DNA of 64,000 nucleotides from Turicibacter sp. (GCA_030531025.1 JAUMTV010000002.1:20907-84906), one strand, 5' to 3'; counted from the stretch's first letter, positions 41,415 to 51,182 are shown. Numbers and translations: made by a program. Notes: a model not told the origin generated them from the letters alone.

Positions 41415-42581
41415 CTAAAGGGCTAATTGGTAAATCGCTAATGCATCTTTTTCATAAATTTTAACGAAGTTCCCGACTGATTTGCAATCACAGACAAGCT
41501 TTTTGGCTAATAATTCAATTTCATCTGTCGGTAAGTTTGCTTCACTAAAACGAATGGGTAAGTTTAACTCTTTAAAGAATTGCTCTAAACATTCAATCGC
41601 AAGAAGAGCAGTTTCTTCTAAGTTATTTAAATTAATATCTAAATCGAAGACGCGATTACCAAATTGTGCAAAGCGAGCTACATCATGTTTATAAACGTAC
41701 TTCATCCAAGCTGGGAAAATAATTGCTAATCCAGCCCCATGCGCAATATCATATTGTCCACTAAGTTCATGTTCAATATCGTGACTTGCCCAGTCACCAA
41801 TACGTCCCATATCAAGGCTACCATTGTGTGCGACCATACCAGCTAACATCAATTCAGCGCGAACATCATAATTCATTGGATCTTTCATGACACGTCGTCC
41901 ATTTTCGATAATAGCTTTCATTGTTGCTTCACATAAACGATCTGTGACATCAACATGCGCTTCATTTGTAAAGTAACGTTCTAAGACATGAGCTAACATA
42001 TCTGCAATCCCACATGCTGTTTGATACATTGGCAGCGTATATGTTAATTCAGGATTTAAAATAGAGAAAACAGGGCGCATACTTGGATGTCCACAGCTAC
42101 GCTTTAATCCGTTTTCTTCATTAGTAATGACTGATCCACTACTTGTCTCACTTCCAGCAGCTGGAATCGTTAAAATCGTTCCAATTGGTAAGCAATCACT
42201 TGAAATAGCCGTGCCACAGAATAAATCCCAAACATCTCCTTCATAAGGAACCCCGGCAGCAATCGCTTTGGCAGAATCAATGACACTCCCACCACCAACA
42301 GCTAAAATAAAGTCAATATTATGTTCACGGCAAAGCTTCACCCCTTCACGAACAAGTGAAAGACGTGGATTCGGTTGAACACCGGCTAGCTCAATAACTT
42401 CAATATTAGCATCTTTTAATGATGTAAGCACTGTTTCATATAGCCCCGTTTTTTTTATTGAACCTCCACCATAATGAAGAAGAACTTTAGTCGTATAAGC
42501 TGCCAATTCCTTACCAACTAATTTTTCAGTATCTTTTCCAAAAATTAATTTTGTTCCATTTTGATATGTAAAGTTTTGCAT
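41415..42581 (-). CDS. Iron-containing alcohol dehydrogenase, BdhA/YqhD-type
   Basis: A 388-residue group III alcohol dehydrogenase. The cofactor site includes L-A-V-G-G-G-S-V-I-D-S-A-K near residue 95, and metal ligands lie in G-I-A-D-M-L-A-H-V-L-E and H-G-A-G-L-A-I-I-F. The N-terminal N-G-T-K-L-I-F-G-K and L-H-Y-G-G-G-S-I-K-K are typical of NADPH-dependent BdhA/YqhD, which reduce butyraldehyde and other aldehydes. The likely job is fermentative disposal or detoxification of aldehydes. GGAGG lies 7 bases before the ATG. Confidence 0.9.
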   Translation of the reverse strand: MQNFTYQNGTKLIFGKDTEKLVGKELAAYTTKVLLHYGGGSIKKTGLYETVLTSLKDANIEVIELAGVQPNPRLSLVREGVKLCREHNIDFILAVGGGSVIDSAKAIAAGVPYEGDVWDLFCGTAISSDCLPIGTILTIPAAGSETSSGSVITNEENGLKRSCGHPSMRPVFSILNPELTYTLPMYQTACGIADMLAHVLERYFTNEAHVDVTDRLCEATMKAIIENGRRVMKDPMNYDVRAELMLAGMVAHNGSLDMGRIGDWASHDIEHELSGQYDIAHGAGLAIIFPAWMKYVYKHDVARFAQFGNRVFDLDINLNNLEETALLAIECLEQFFKELNLPIRFSEANLPTDEIELLAKKLVCDCKSVGNFVKIYEKDALAIYQLAL

Positions 42582-42798
42582 TTAATAGCCTCCTTTAAAT
42601 CTTTAACAATCAATCATATTAGTTATTTTGCTTTTGTGTTAAATGACTGAATACATTAATAATATAAAACAATCGATTCTTCTGGTAATTATTAATATTA
42701 CTTACTTATTTTAACTGAAATACTAGATAAAATCTATGTAATAAGATAAGATATTATAGCGATACTAAGTTAAGGAAGATAGATTGGAGTCGTTATCT

Positions 42799-43977
42799 AT
42801 GATTACTAAATGGTTAATCAAGCATTTAATTAAAAATAGCGATCAAGCTCAAAATGAGATGGTGAGAGAACGTTATGTTTATGTGGCAGGATTAGTTGGG
42901 ATTCTTGCGAATTTATTATTGTTCATTATTAAATTTTCAGTTGGTATTTTGGCTGGTAGTATTGCTGTTACAGCAGATGCCTTTAATAACTTTTCAGATA
43001 CAGCTTCATCAGTCATTACAATCGTAGGAATGAAGTTGGCTAATCGACCAGCTGATAAAGAGCATCCGCATGGACATGGGCGCATTGAGTATATCTCAGC
43101 ATTAATTGTCGCTTTTATGGTTATGTTAGTAGGAGTGCAATTTATTCAGTCGTCAATCAGCAGAATTTTAAATCCAAGTGAAGTGACTTTTGAATGGATT
43201 TCATTTATTTTATTAGCGATTTCTGTATTAATTAAATTTTGGTTAAGCCGTTTCAATAAACACATGGGTGAAACAATTAATTCTACAGCTTTAAAAGCTG
43301 CCTCAGTGGATGCATTAGGAGATGTCTTTACATCTAGTACCGTGTTGCTTTCATTTTTAGTTTCACGCTTTACAACGTTTCCGATTGATGGCTATGCCGG
43401 AGTCTTTGTTGCATGCTTTATCTTATATGCAGGCTACTCATTAGTTAAAGAAACCATTAGTCCATTACTTGGAGAAGCGCCTGATGAAGAATTAGTCAGT
43501 CAAATTTATGAACGTCTATTATCTTATGAGCATATTACAGGAGCACATGATTTAATGATTCATAATTACGGAGTTGGACGTATCATTGCATCTATTCACG
43601 CAGAAATTCCATCAGATATTGATGTTATGACAATTCATGATATTATTGATGAAGCAGAACGTCAAATTTCAGAAGAATTAAAATTACACTTAGTCATTCA
43701 TATGGATCCTGTTTGTGTGGAAACGGAAGAGATTAAAATGATGAAAGGTGAGCTTGAACAAATTATAAGCGAGCATCCAATCATTATGTCTATGCATGAC
43801 TTTAGGATTATTGGTCATGAACCAAATAAAAATCTAATTTTTGATTTAGTTGTTGATGGATCCAAGCTAACAAAAGAAATAACAGAAGAAAAAATTAAAG
43901 AAGAAGTGACAAATCGTATTCAAACAGCTCATCCAACTTATCGCTGTATTATTGTGATTGATCGCATGTATACTTAA
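42799..43977 (+). CDS. Cation diffusion facilitator (metal efflux)
   Basis: A 392-residue CDF transporter with six membrane helices and an extended cytoplasmic C-terminus. The metal-site residues are in V-T-A-D-A-F-N-N-F-S-D near residue 55 and A-S-V-D-A-L-G-D near 170. The H-P-H-G-H-G-R-I-E box follows the first pair. The N-x-x-D type of first site is common in Mn/Fe/Zn exporters. It exports divalent cation against protons. I use the ATG at 42799 with GGAG about 9 bases upstream rather than the TTG that overlaps it. Confidence 0.88.
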   Translation: MITKWLIKHLIKNSDQAQNEMVRERYVYVAGLVGILANLLLFIIKFSVGILAGSIAVTADAFNNFSDTASSVITIVGMKLANRPADKEHPHGHGRIEYISALIVAFMVMLVGVQFIQSSISRILNPSEVTFEWISFILLAISVLIKFWLSRFNKHMGETINSTALKAASVDALGDVFTSSTVLLSFLVSRFTTFPIDGYAGVFVACFILYAGYSLVKETISPLLGEAPDEELVSQIYERLLSYEHITGAHDLMIHNYGVGRIIASIHAEIPSDIDVMTIHDIIDEAERQISEELKLHLVIHMDPVCVETEEIKMMKGELEQIISEHPIIMSMHDFRIIGHEPNKNLIFDLVVDGSKLTKEITEEKIKEEVTNRIQTAHPTYRCIIVIDRMYT

Positions 43978-43980
43978 TAA

Positions 43981-44022
43981 AAAATCGTAGCTTATCTTTA
44001 AAAGGAAAGCTACGATTTTTTT
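43981..44022. terminator. Bidirectional terminator
   Basis: Stem AAAATCGTAGCTT (43981-43993) with AAGCTACGATTT after a 13-base loop, T7 tail; shared with the convergent peroxiredoxin gene. Confidence 0.85.
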
Positions 44023-44023
44023 G

Positions 44024-44494
44024 TTATAATGAGCAATTTTCTAAAACATCATCAATATGACCCGCTACTTTGACTTTACGATAAATCTTTGTAATAATTC
44101 CAGTTTCATCAATTAAAAACGTCGAGCGTTCAATACCGATTGCCTTTTTACCATACATGTTTTTTTCTTTTAAAACGCCGTATAAGTTGCAAACTGTCTC
44201 ATCCGTATCTGAAAGTAATAAGAATGGTAACTCATGCTTAGTACTAAATTTTTCATGACTAGTAATTGTATCACGACTAATTCCTAAAATAACAGCATTT
44301 TGTGCTTTAAATGATTCAATTGCATCACGAAATGCTTTTGCTTGATTTGTACAACCAGGGGTATTATCACGAGGATAAAAATATAAAATCACTTTACGTC
44401 CTCGATAATCACGTAATGAGTGCTGTTGATGATCAGATCCCATTAGGGTAAAGTTAGGTGCTTCCATTCCTTCAGTTAAAATGATAGGTTCCAT
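44024..44494 (-). CDS. bcp: Thiol peroxidase of the Bcp/PrxQ type
   Basis: A 156-residue peroxiredoxin reducing hydrogen peroxide and organic peroxides with thioredoxin. The peroxidatic Cys is in D-N-T-P-G-C-T; the resolving Cys found five residues later in many Bcp proteins is replaced (N-Q-A-K-A-F), as in 1-Cys-like members. I start at 44494 (M-E-P-I-I-L-T-E-G) behind AAGGAAG; the longer frame begins 11 codons upstream and includes that site. It is divergent from yaaA, another peroxide gene. Confidence 0.87.
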   Translation of the reverse strand: MEPIILTEGMEAPNFTLMGSDHQQHSLRDYRGRKVILYFYPRDNTPGCTNQAKAFRDAIESFKAQNAVILGISRDTITSHEKFSTKHELPFLLLSDTDETVCNLYGVLKEKNMYGKKAIGIERSTFLIDETGIITKIYRKVKVAGHIDDVLENCSL

Positions 44495-44667
44495 GAATTC
44501 CACTTCCTTTTTGTAAAACTTTGTCATTATTTAAAATAATTATGCGCTATAATAGTTAGATTGTAAAGAAATATGATAAGATAATTAAGAAACTTTGCGT
44601 TAAGAGTTTGAGCAAATTAAAATAGGATTATACTTTAATTAAAAAACGTTTTAAGGAAGTGTTAGAA

Positions 44668-45438
44668 ATGTTAATGATTTTGTCACCTGCCAAAACATTT
44701 AAGACCATAGAATTAGAGCCATTCAATTTATCAGAAAATCTCATTTTTGCTGATAAAACGAAAGTGTTAGTTGAGCAATTACAACAGCATTCGAAACAAG
44801 AATTGGCCAGTTTAATGAAAATGTCTGAGGCATTAGCAGAAATAAATGAGACACGATTTAAAAATTTTTATCGCCAAAAAAAGCAAGCTATGCATGCCAT
44901 TCATGCGTTTGAAGGAGAGGCCTATAAGGGATTAGATTCACTAACTTTAGATGAAGAGGCATTAGAGTTTTCGAAGCAATCTTTTCGTATTTTATCTGGA
45001 CTTTATGGTGTTTTAAGACCATTTGATGCGATTAACCCATATCGTTTAGAAATGGGATTATCATGGTCAGGTGTGCATGGAAAAGATTTATATACTTATT
45101 GGAAAGAAGCGTTGACGGCACACTTTTTAAGTGAATTAAAAGAAACAAAGGGAGACCAAGTTTTATTAAATTTAGCATCTAAGGAATATAGTAAGGCTAT
45201 TAACCTTAAACAACTAGAAAAAAGCTATCCAGTGATTACAGTTGAATTTAAAGAACGAAAAGGGGAGAGATATAAAGTAGTTGGCATGTATGCGAAACGT
45301 GCGCGTGGCGAAATGGCACGTTATATTTTAACCAATCAAATTCATGAAATTGAACAAGTTAAAGCTTTTAATAATGGGGGGTATACATTTAACTCAGATT
45401 TATCTAATGAAAAGACATGGATTTTTACAAGAGAATAA
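44668..45438 (+). CDS. yaaA: YaaA-family peroxide stress protein
   Basis: A 256-residue DUF328 protein. The hallmark M-L-M-I-L-S-P-A-K-T-F lies at the N-terminus; Y-G-V-L-R-P-F-D-A-I-N-P-Y-R-L-E-M-G near residue 110 and L-A-S-K-E-Y near 165 are conserved. In E. coli YaaA lowers free intracellular iron during peroxide stress and binds DNA. The start at ATG 44668 has AAGGA 10 bases upstream. The divergent neighbour encodes a peroxiredoxin, matching a peroxide-defence role. Confidence 0.9.
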   Translation: MLMILSPAKTFKTIELEPFNLSENLIFADKTKVLVEQLQQHSKQELASLMKMSEALAEINETRFKNFYRQKKQAMHAIHAFEGEAYKGLDSLTLDEEALEFSKQSFRILSGLYGVLRPFDAINPYRLEMGLSWSGVHGKDLYTYWKEALTAHFLSELKETKGDQVLLNLASKEYSKAINLKQLEKSYPVITVEFKERKGERYKVVGMYAKRARGEMARYILTNQIHEIEQVKAFNNGGYTFNSDLSNEKTWIFTRE

Positions 45439-45646
45439 AATAAGTAAAAAATGTTTTTAAAAAAGTAAATTTAATTAAGAAATAGTGAAAGTTATTAGAG
45501 CACTAAATTTAGCTGATTGAGAATCACCTATGAGTTGAAATTCAACTACTTGATAAACTTAAATCTTATATATTGAAACACTACTATAGTTGGTTATTAA
45601 GATTTTTTAACTTAATAACGTTAACCACACAGAGAGATAAAAACTA

Positions 45647-45676
45647 TAAAACGTGACAATTATAGTCACGTTTTAT
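45647..45676 (-). terminator. Terminator overlapping the stop of the small minus-strand gene
   Basis: Perfect 12-bp stem ATAAAACGTGAC (45647-45658) with 45665-45676, containing the TAA at 45675-45673. Confidence 0.75.
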
Positions 45677-45918
45677 GATTGTAAAAGCTTTAATTGCTGT
45701 TTTAGGAGGTAGAATAATTTTGAATCAACTTCATACTTTTCATATTGTTCGCTAAGCATTCGATCAATATAGAGTGTTTTATGAGGAAGATAGTTTTTTT
45801 CTTTAATATCAGTTAGATGAGTTAATAGTTTTTCGGTTTGTTGTAAATTAGTTTGTAAACGGTCGTACAGTTCGTTTAATTCTTCGTAGGTAGATGGAAG
45901 ATAAAACGAATTTGACAT
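45673..45918 (-). CDS. Small helical protein, unknown
   Basis: An 81-residue, mostly helical, charged protein (Y-E-E-L-N-E-L-Y-D-R-L-Q-T-N-L-Q-Q-T-E-K near the start; a second helix near the C-terminus). No cysteines and no membrane segment. The start at 45918 follows GAGGTG by 6 bases, the same ribosome-site type as the coat genes. No family is recognised. Confidence 0.5.
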   Translation of the reverse strand: MSNSFYLPSTYEELNELYDRLQTNLQQTEKLLTHLTDIKEKNYLPHKTLYIDRMLSEQYEKYEVDSKLFYLLKQQLKLLQS

Positions 45919-46067
45919 AGAAATCACCTCTTTATAAAAAATATTCCTTGTTTTTGTATATTTTATGCAATATTTGTTGTACTATACAAGAATTTGTAAT
46001 TGTTTAGAAGTATAAAAAAAGATATAATGTCAAACAAAATAAATATAAGGAGAAAAGGAAATAGAGA

Positions 46068-46835
46068 ATGATATTTTATTTTAGTGGAACAGGAAATTCT
46101 CAATTTATTGCAAAACAAATTAGTCAAGAGCAACAAGAAGAATTAATTGCGATCAGTATGGCGTGTAAAAATAAACAATTTGAATATGATTTAAAACAAA
46201 ATGAAAAAGTAATTTTTGTTTTTCCTATTTATCACTGTACTGTCCCATCAATAGTCATTGATTTTATTGATAAATTAACGTTTAAAAATCAGCTGCCAAG
46301 TTATTTGACAGTAATTGTGACATATGGACAGAGTGTTGGAAATACAAATAAATTCATACTCAAGAAGTTTGAATCTAAGAACTGGCAGATGCATAGCTTT
46401 TATACGATTAAGATGCCAGACAATCGGTGGAGGAAACCAAAAAAAGAGGTGGATATTAGACTGATTATCGCTAAAGAAAAAGTGATGACGGTTAATAAAA
46501 ATCTACTTCAAAGGAAACAAGAGTATGAGGATGTTAAAAAGAATAACCCTAGTTTAATGCCAGTTATTACATATTTTATTACACAATCATATGATCGAAA
46601 TGTTAAAACTTTCTTCGCAAATGAGGACTGTATTTCATGTAAAATATGTGAGAAAGTCTGCCCAATTAATTGTATTACTGTAGATAGAAAGCCAAAATGG
46701 ACGAAGAAATGTACGAAGTGTTTAGCTTGTTTAAACTATTGTCCGAAGTCGGCAATTCAGTTTAAAAATTGGAGAAACTCCAATTACCGTTATACCCATC
46801 CAGCAATTTTATGGTATCAATTAAATCAAGATTAA
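46068..46835 (+). CDS. EFR1-type flavodoxin-ferredoxin fusion protein
   Basis: A 255-residue protein joining an N-terminal flavodoxin-like FMN domain (F-Y-F-S-G-T-G-N-S-Q-F-I-A at residues 3-15) to a C-terminal two-cluster ferredoxin (C-I-S-C-K-I-C-E-K-V-C-P and C-T-K-C-L-A-C-L-N-Y-C-P). This fusion is common in anaerobes and moves low-potential electrons; specific partners are not known. It has an AGGAGAAAAGG ribosome site and stands alone. Confidence 0.85.
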   Translation: MIFYFSGTGNSQFIAKQISQEQQEELIAISMACKNKQFEYDLKQNEKVIFVFPIYHCTVPSIVIDFIDKLTFKNQLPSYLTVIVTYGQSVGNTNKFILKKFESKNWQMHSFYTIKMPDNRWRKPKKEVDIRLIIAKEKVMTVNKNLLQRKQEYEDVKKNNPSLMPVITYFITQSYDRNVKTFFANEDCISCKICEKVCPINCITVDRKPKWTKKCTKCLACLNYCPKSAIQFKNWRNSNYRYTHPAILWYQLNQD

Positions 46836-46866
46836 GAAGTCGACTAAACGTTGACTTCTTGATTTG
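46834..46866 (+). terminator. Hairpin after EFR1-type gene
   Basis: 11-bp stem with one G-T pair (46834-46844 with 46850-46860), weak T tract. Beyond it, 46867-47150 shows nothing I can name. Confidence 0.6.
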
Positions 46867-47151
46867 GATAAATAATTTTTCAAAAAATAATGTGATTATT
46901 CATTTCTGATTAAACATTAGAGGTTATGTAATAAATAAAAAAATTCTACCTCAAATTAATTTGTAATGTATATAAAAAGAAAAGATAGTGAATAATTTTA
47001 ATGTATACATGAATTTGATTATAGATACAGGACTATATGAACGAAAAATAGTCAAAAAGACATAAACACGCAGTATGGTAATGTTTTATTTGTGAGTAAA
47101 AAGATTTATAATCAGTTGTTTTTACCCACTAAAAAATGTTAAAAAGTCATG

Positions 47152-47165
47152 TGTAACCGGTTACT
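47152..47165 (+). promoter_or_regulatory. cre-like / LacI-family operator
   Basis: TGTAACCGGTTACT contains a perfect 12-bp palindrome (47153-47164) and matches the cre consensus TGWAANCGNTNWCA at 13 of 14 positions. It lies 40 bases before a TATAAT (47205-47210) and 150 bases before the PTS gene. It could be read by CcpA or by a LacI-type sugar repressor. Confidence 0.65.
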
Positions 47166-47301
47166 CATTTATTGAAAGGGGTATTAATTTGTGAACGAAT
47201 ATATTATAATAGCATTCGTAACGATGTGTGTGTTATGTTAAAAATTCACATTTTGTATCGCTTATAGATGGTTTATGGTTACATAGGAGGAGGATTTAAG
47301 T

Positions 47302-48978
47302 ATGTTTAAGTATTTACAACGTACAGGTAAAGCCCTTATGCTTCCGATTGCTGCTTTACCAATTGCAGGTATTTTATTAGGAATTGGTGGAGCATTTTTA
47401 GGAATTGCAGGGATGACTGATGCACCAGCTATTTATCAGTCTATTGCTAGTGCGATTAATAATTCAGATTTTTTAACGGCACTTTTAACGATTATGAATA
47501 ATATTGGTAATATTGTTTTTGGTAATTTACCTATTTTATTCGCGGTTGGGGTAGCGGCTGGTTTAGCTAAAAAAGATAAAGCAACAGCTGCATTAGCTTC
47601 AGTATTTGGTTTCTTAGTAATGAATGAAGTTATTTCAACATTATTAGGGTTAGGAATGACTAAATTAGGTGTCGTAACTGCTGACAATGTTGGAGAATAC
47701 GGTACTTATGTAACAACAAACCTTGGTATTTTCACATTAAACATGTCAGTGTTTGGTGGGATTATTACAGGGATGGTAACATCAGCGTTACATAATAGAT
47801 TCTTTAACATTCAATTCCACCCTGTATTATCATTCTTCGCAGGATCTCGTTTCGTTCCAATTATCACATCATTAGTAATGGCATTTGTGGGAGTTATCTT
47901 AGCTTTCGTTTGGCCATTCGTTCAAGATGGAATTGGGGTATTAGCAAATGTTGTTAATTCATCAGGAATTTTTGGTTCATTCTTATTTGGATTAGTTGAA
48001 CGTTCATGTGTGCCATTCGGATTACATCACGTATTCTATACACCATTCTGGTATGGATCTTTCGTTGAGGCTAACTTATTAATTGGTGGTCAAGATGTTC
48101 TTGTTCAAGGGGCAAACACTGCTTATTTCGTTCAATTAGGATCGATGGGAGATTTAGTAGGTTTAGATTCAGCAAGAATGCATGAAATTGTTATGGGAAC
48201 AACAAGTTTCTTAGCTGGTAAATTCCCATTCATGATGTTCGGTTTACCAGGTGCGGCTTTAGCAATGTACAAATGTGCTAAACCTGAAAAACGTCAAGCT
48301 GTGGGTGGTTTATTAGGAGCTGCGGCATTAACAACTGTTTTAACTGGTATTACTGAACCATTAGAATTTACATTCTTATTCGTTGCACCAGTGTTATTCG
48401 TTGTGCATGCGGTATTTGCTGGATTATCATTCATGTTAATGGCAATGTTAGATGTATTCATCGGGATGACATTCTCTGGTGGATTAATTGATTTCGTTTT
48501 ATTCGGATTATTACCTGCAGGTGCTGGTGTAGCGACTAACTGGTACTGGGTATTAGTAGTTGGGGTTGTTTACTTTGCATTATACTATGTTGTATTTAGC
48601 TTCTTAATCAAAAAATTAAACTTAAAAACTCCAGGTCGTGAAGACGATAATGAAGAAGTAAAATTATATTCTAAAAAAGACTTCCAAGAACGTAATGGTG
48701 GAGCAGAAGAAACAGTATCAGCATCAGGTGATGATGAGTGGAAACAAAAAGCACCATTAGTGTTAGAAGCATTAGGTGGAGCAGAAAATATTGAAAACTT
48801 AGATGCATGTATTACACGTTTACGTGTCGAAGTTGCTGATACATCTAAAGTTGATAAAGATCGTTTAAAAGCTTTAGGTGCAGCCGGAGTAATGGAAGTT
48901 AAAGGTGGAGTACAAGCTATCTTTGGTGGAAACTCAAATACTCTTAAAAATCATATTTTAGATATTATTGGTGAATAA
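47302..48978 (+). CDS. PTS sugar transporter EIICB, glucose family
   Basis: A 558-residue fused IIC-IIB component. The IIC domain begins [19 protein letters not shown], with [12 protein letters not shown] and [10 protein letters not shown] (sugar and phosphorylation region). The C-terminal IIB domain carries the phosphorylated Cys in L-D-A-C-I-T-R-L-R. It imports and phosphorylates glucose, maltose or a related sugar at the membrane. No IIA domain is attached, so it must use one encoded elsewhere. GGAGGAGG precedes the ATG. A cre-like palindrome upstream and a divergent AraC regulator downstream suggest sugar control. Confidence 0.9.
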   Translation: MFKYLQRTGKALMLPIAALPIAGILLGIGGAFLGIAGMTDAPAIYQSIASAINNSDFLTALLTIMNNIGNIVFGNLPILFAVGVAAGLAKKDKATAALASVFGFLVMNEVISTLLGLGMTKLGVVTADNVGEYGTYVTTNLGIFTLNMSVFGGIITGMVTSALHNRFFNIQFHPVLSFFAGSRFVPIITSLVMAFVGVILAFVWPFVQDGIGVLANVVNSSGIFGSFLFGLVERSCVPFGLHHVFYTPFWYGSFVEANLLIGGQDVLVQGANTAYFVQLGSMGDLVGLDSARMHEIVMGTTSFLAGKFPFMMFGLPGAALAMYKCAKPEKRQAVGGLLGAAALTTVLTGITEPLEFTFLFVAPVLFVVHAVFAGLSFMLMAMLDVFIGMTFSGGLIDFVLFGLLPAGAGVATNWYWVLVVGVVYFALYYVVFSFLIKKLNLKTPGREDDNEEVKLYSKKDFQERNGGAEETVSASGDDEWKQKAPLVLEALGGAENIENLDACITRLRVEVADTSKVDKDRLKALGAAGVMEVKGGVQAIFGGNSNTLKNHILDIIGE

Positions 48979-49006
48979 TCATCAATGAATGAATCACACT
49001 TCAATT

Positions 49007-49040
49007 AAAAATGACTAGCAAGATGCTAGTCATTTTTTTG
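49007..49040. terminator. Bidirectional terminator
   Basis: Perfect 14-bp stem AAAAATGACTAGCA (49007-49020) with 49024-49037, loop AGA. Confidence 0.9.
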
Positions 49041-49046
49041 TTGATA

Positions 49047-49952
49047 CTATCGAGTTCTCTGGAGGCGATATTGAGTTGGAGTACAATTTAAAAAGCGTTT
49101 GAAAATTTTAGAAAAGTAGCTTGGACTATCAAAGCCTACTTGTTGACAAATTTCTGTGATTGATAATTGACTATCGACTAATAGTCGCGCAGCAACAGAG
49201 ATACGATATTTAAGTAAGTATTGAATTGGGGATAGTCCTAGTGTTTTATTAAAACAGCGTAAACATTCACGTTCACTAATATTTGCGGAATTAGAAATTT
49301 GAGTTAGAGTAATTGGTTCATCGTAATGATCATGTAAATAATTCATCATTAACTTTAAACGAGAGGTATCTAATAATTCATATTTAAAGGACTTAGAAAT
49401 AATAGGTTGAGCATGTATTGATATTAAGTACCAAAGATTAGAAAGATAGTTCCGTATGAGTAATTCATAACCGTAGTTCATTTTTTCATAAGTATCATAA
49501 GTAATTTCAGTACATTGAATAGCCTCATGGTGCCACATTTCAGAATGATTAAAAAGAAGATAAGGAATTTGCTCACATAGTAGTAACGGACGAACATATC
49601 GTTGCTCAAAAATACTCTCGGTACCACCTGAGATTAAACTAGAATGAAAAACAAGAGAGTTTAAAAGGTAGGTCCCATCTTCTAATACTTTTGCAGCATG
49701 TAGCACATTACTGTTTATAAAGATGCCTTCTCCCTCCTTTAGCGTAAGATATTGTCCATTTACACCGATTTGAATTGTTCCTTTTTTTATCACAATAACT
49801 TCGATTTCCTCATGCCAGTGCCAAGGGATATCTTTTGTTACATTATTTACGATGTCAGAGTGGTAAGCCGCACAAGGGAACATCGGCGTTCCGCGAATCT
49901 CTAACTCTTTTTTTTGCTGGTCTAAGTTAAACTCATAAATTTGAATGGTCAT
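49047..49952 (-). CDS. AraC-family transcriptional regulator with cupin sensor
   Basis: A 301-residue regulator. The N-terminal cupin (W-H-W-H-E-E-I-E-V-I near residue 42, G-E-G-I-F-I-N-S near 74) binds an effector, usually a sugar. Two C-terminal helix-turn-helix motifs follow: I-T-L-T-Q-I-S-N-S-A-N-I-S-E and I-T-E-I-C-Q-Q-V-G-F-D-S-P-S-Y-F-S-K-I-F. It is convergent with the PTS gene and may control it. GAGGAG lies before the ATG. Confidence 0.88.
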   Translation of the reverse strand: MTIQIYEFNLDQQKKELEIRGTPMFPCAAYHSDIVNNVTKDIPWHWHEEIEVIVIKKGTIQIGVNGQYLTLKEGEGIFINSNVLHAAKVLEDGTYLLNSLVFHSSLISGGTESIFEQRYVRPLLLCEQIPYLLFNHSEMWHHEAIQCTEITYDTYEKMNYGYELLIRNYLSNLWYLISIHAQPIISKSFKYELLDTSRLKLMMNYLHDHYDEPITLTQISNSANISERECLRCFNKTLGLSPIQYLLKYRISVAARLLVDSQLSITEICQQVGFDSPSYFSKIFKRFLNCTPTQYRLQRTR

Positions 49953-50070
49953 AAGAGCTCCTCATCAAGTTATTGTCGTTTTTGTTATATTATAAGGCAA
50001 CTCTGTTATTGTTGTAAATATTTAATGGCGATATGATTATAGTGTGATTAGATAATTAGGAGGAGAGATT

Positions 50071-50316
50071 ATGATTGATTATATTTGTATCTCATTATCA
50101 TCTATTCAAGATACTACAACTTTCTTTGATGTAATTGACCAAAGCTTAACACCAATTTATATTAAATTATCAAATGGCGAGCTTAAAGATTTACGACAAA
50201 ATTTAGCGTTACAAAATTACTTGACATGGATGTCACCTTATAATGTGATTTCTCACATCGACTTGTTTTTGACTCATGAAGAAGAGGCAAAGAGATTAGT
50301 ATCCTTATTCTCATAA
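50071..50316 (+). CDS. Small protein, possibly HPr-like
   Basis: An 81-residue protein. Size and pattern (I-S-L-S-S-I-Q-D-T-T-T-F-F-D-V-I near the start, I-Y-I-K-L-S-N-G, a final T-H-E-E-E-A-K-R-L helix) recall the HPr-fold proteins of Firmicutes that lack the phosphorylated His15 and Ser46. This is a structural resemblance only. AGGAGGAGAG precedes the ATG. Neighbouring genes are a PTS permease and an AraC regulator. Confidence 0.4.
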   Translation: MIDYICISLSSIQDTTTFFDVIDQSLTPIYIKLSNGELKDLRQNLALQNYLTWMSPYNVISHIDLFLTHEEEAKRLVSLFS

Positions 50317-50336
50317 CTAAAGAAGAGCGTTAAAAA

Positions 50337-50364
50337 ATGACTAGTAGAATTCTACTAGTCATTA
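50337..50364 (-). terminator. Terminator of CotD-like gene
   Basis: Perfect 28-base palindrome (arm AATGACTAGTAGAA), T run on the minus strand. Confidence 0.8.
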
Positions 50365-50381
50365 GCTATATTTTTCTTACC

Positions 50382-50891
50382 TTAAATTAGACTTTGACCC
50401 ATCATTTGATCTAATAGTGATTGATTAACAAGAGGGGTCTGATTATTTAAGGCTGATTGTGGAGTAACTGCTGGTTGGCCCACCACTTGATTAAATGTTG
50501 TTGTTTGATTGACCATCGCAGGTTGTGCCATCATAGGCGCTTGGGCTACTGGTTGTGCATAAACGGTTGGTTGATTCACAACAGATGGTCCTGCTAAGTA
50601 TTCATCATAACGATAAGATTCAACACTTTCTTGGCGATTGACAACATAGTTATGTTGATTATGGTGATGGTGGATATTTCGAACCACTACAGGAATGACA
50701 TGATCGACACGATGATAGTGATGTTGCTGTGGAACACAAGTAACAGTTGGCTCAACAACTTGACAGCAAGTTTCATATTGACCCATTGGTGGCATAGCTG
50801 GCATAGGTGTGCATCCCATAGGTGCACCACCCATCATAGGTGCACCTCCTACAACTGGGGCATTACCTGGACATCTCATATTTTGATTCAT
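50382..50891 (-). CDS. CotD-like spore coat protein
   Basis: A 169-residue low-complexity protein. The N-terminus is Met/Gly/Pro-rich. The core has Cys and His clusters: Y-E-T-C-C-Q-V-V-E-P-T-V-T-C-V-P-Q-Q-H-H-Y-H, then V-I-P-V-V-V, then H-H-H-H-N-Q-H-N-Y-V-V. The Cys-x(n)-P-x-I/V-H-x-H layout resembles the inner spore coat protein CotD. The C-terminus is Gln/Asn/Pro-rich. Synthesis in the mother cell is expected. The ribosome site AAAGGATG lies about 10 bases upstream. Confidence 0.6.
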   Translation of the reverse strand: MNQNMRCPGNAPVVGGAPMMGGAPMGCTPMPAMPPMGQYETCCQVVEPTVTCVPQQHHYHRVDHVIPVVVRNIHHHHNQHNYVVNRQESVESYRYDEYLAGPSVVNQPTVYAQPVAQAPMMAQPAMVNQTTTFNQVVGQPAVTPQSALNNQTPLVNQSLLDQMMGQSLI

Positions 50892-51003
50892 AATTTGCTA
50901 CATCCTTTCACTTTGTAATTCAGTTACAATATAGTATATTATAACCTCCTAAAATGGCATTAACTATTGCCTAGGTAATAATGAATAAATTTATAATCAT
51001 CTA

Positions 51004-51182
51004 AGTATATAAGTCCAGATAAGTTTTTTACATCGTAAAAAACTTTTAAGCCCTACTAATGGAGGAAACATGCTTCGCATAGTAGGTGACCCCTGGACTA
51101 TAGTCTGCCTTTCACGGCACAACTATCAAACATTTAGTGTGTCATGATAAATGTAGATTTTATTTCTGTTTATATATAGATA
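51004..51182 (+). repeat. Dispersed two-hairpin element, copy C with nested insertion
   Basis: Nearly identical to copy A (8268-8402) over both hairpins and the tail, but interrupted inside hairpin 1 by about 43 bases (51051-51093). The insert forms its own hairpin, CCTACTA (51052-51058) with TAGTAGG (51080-51086), with an inner ATGC-TTC-GCAT (51070-51080). Substitutions in hairpin 2 (TTTCACGGCACA against TGTGTCATGATA) weaken pairing compared with copy A. It lies between the divergent CotD-like and phosphodiesterase genes. No other feature is seen in 50892-51231. Confidence 0.85.

Noticed and set aside
41227..41415. Threonine aldolase and alcohol dehydrogenase as one threonine-degradation operon
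   Set aside because: A strong minus-strand terminator (41335-41367) lies between the genes, and each has its own leader.
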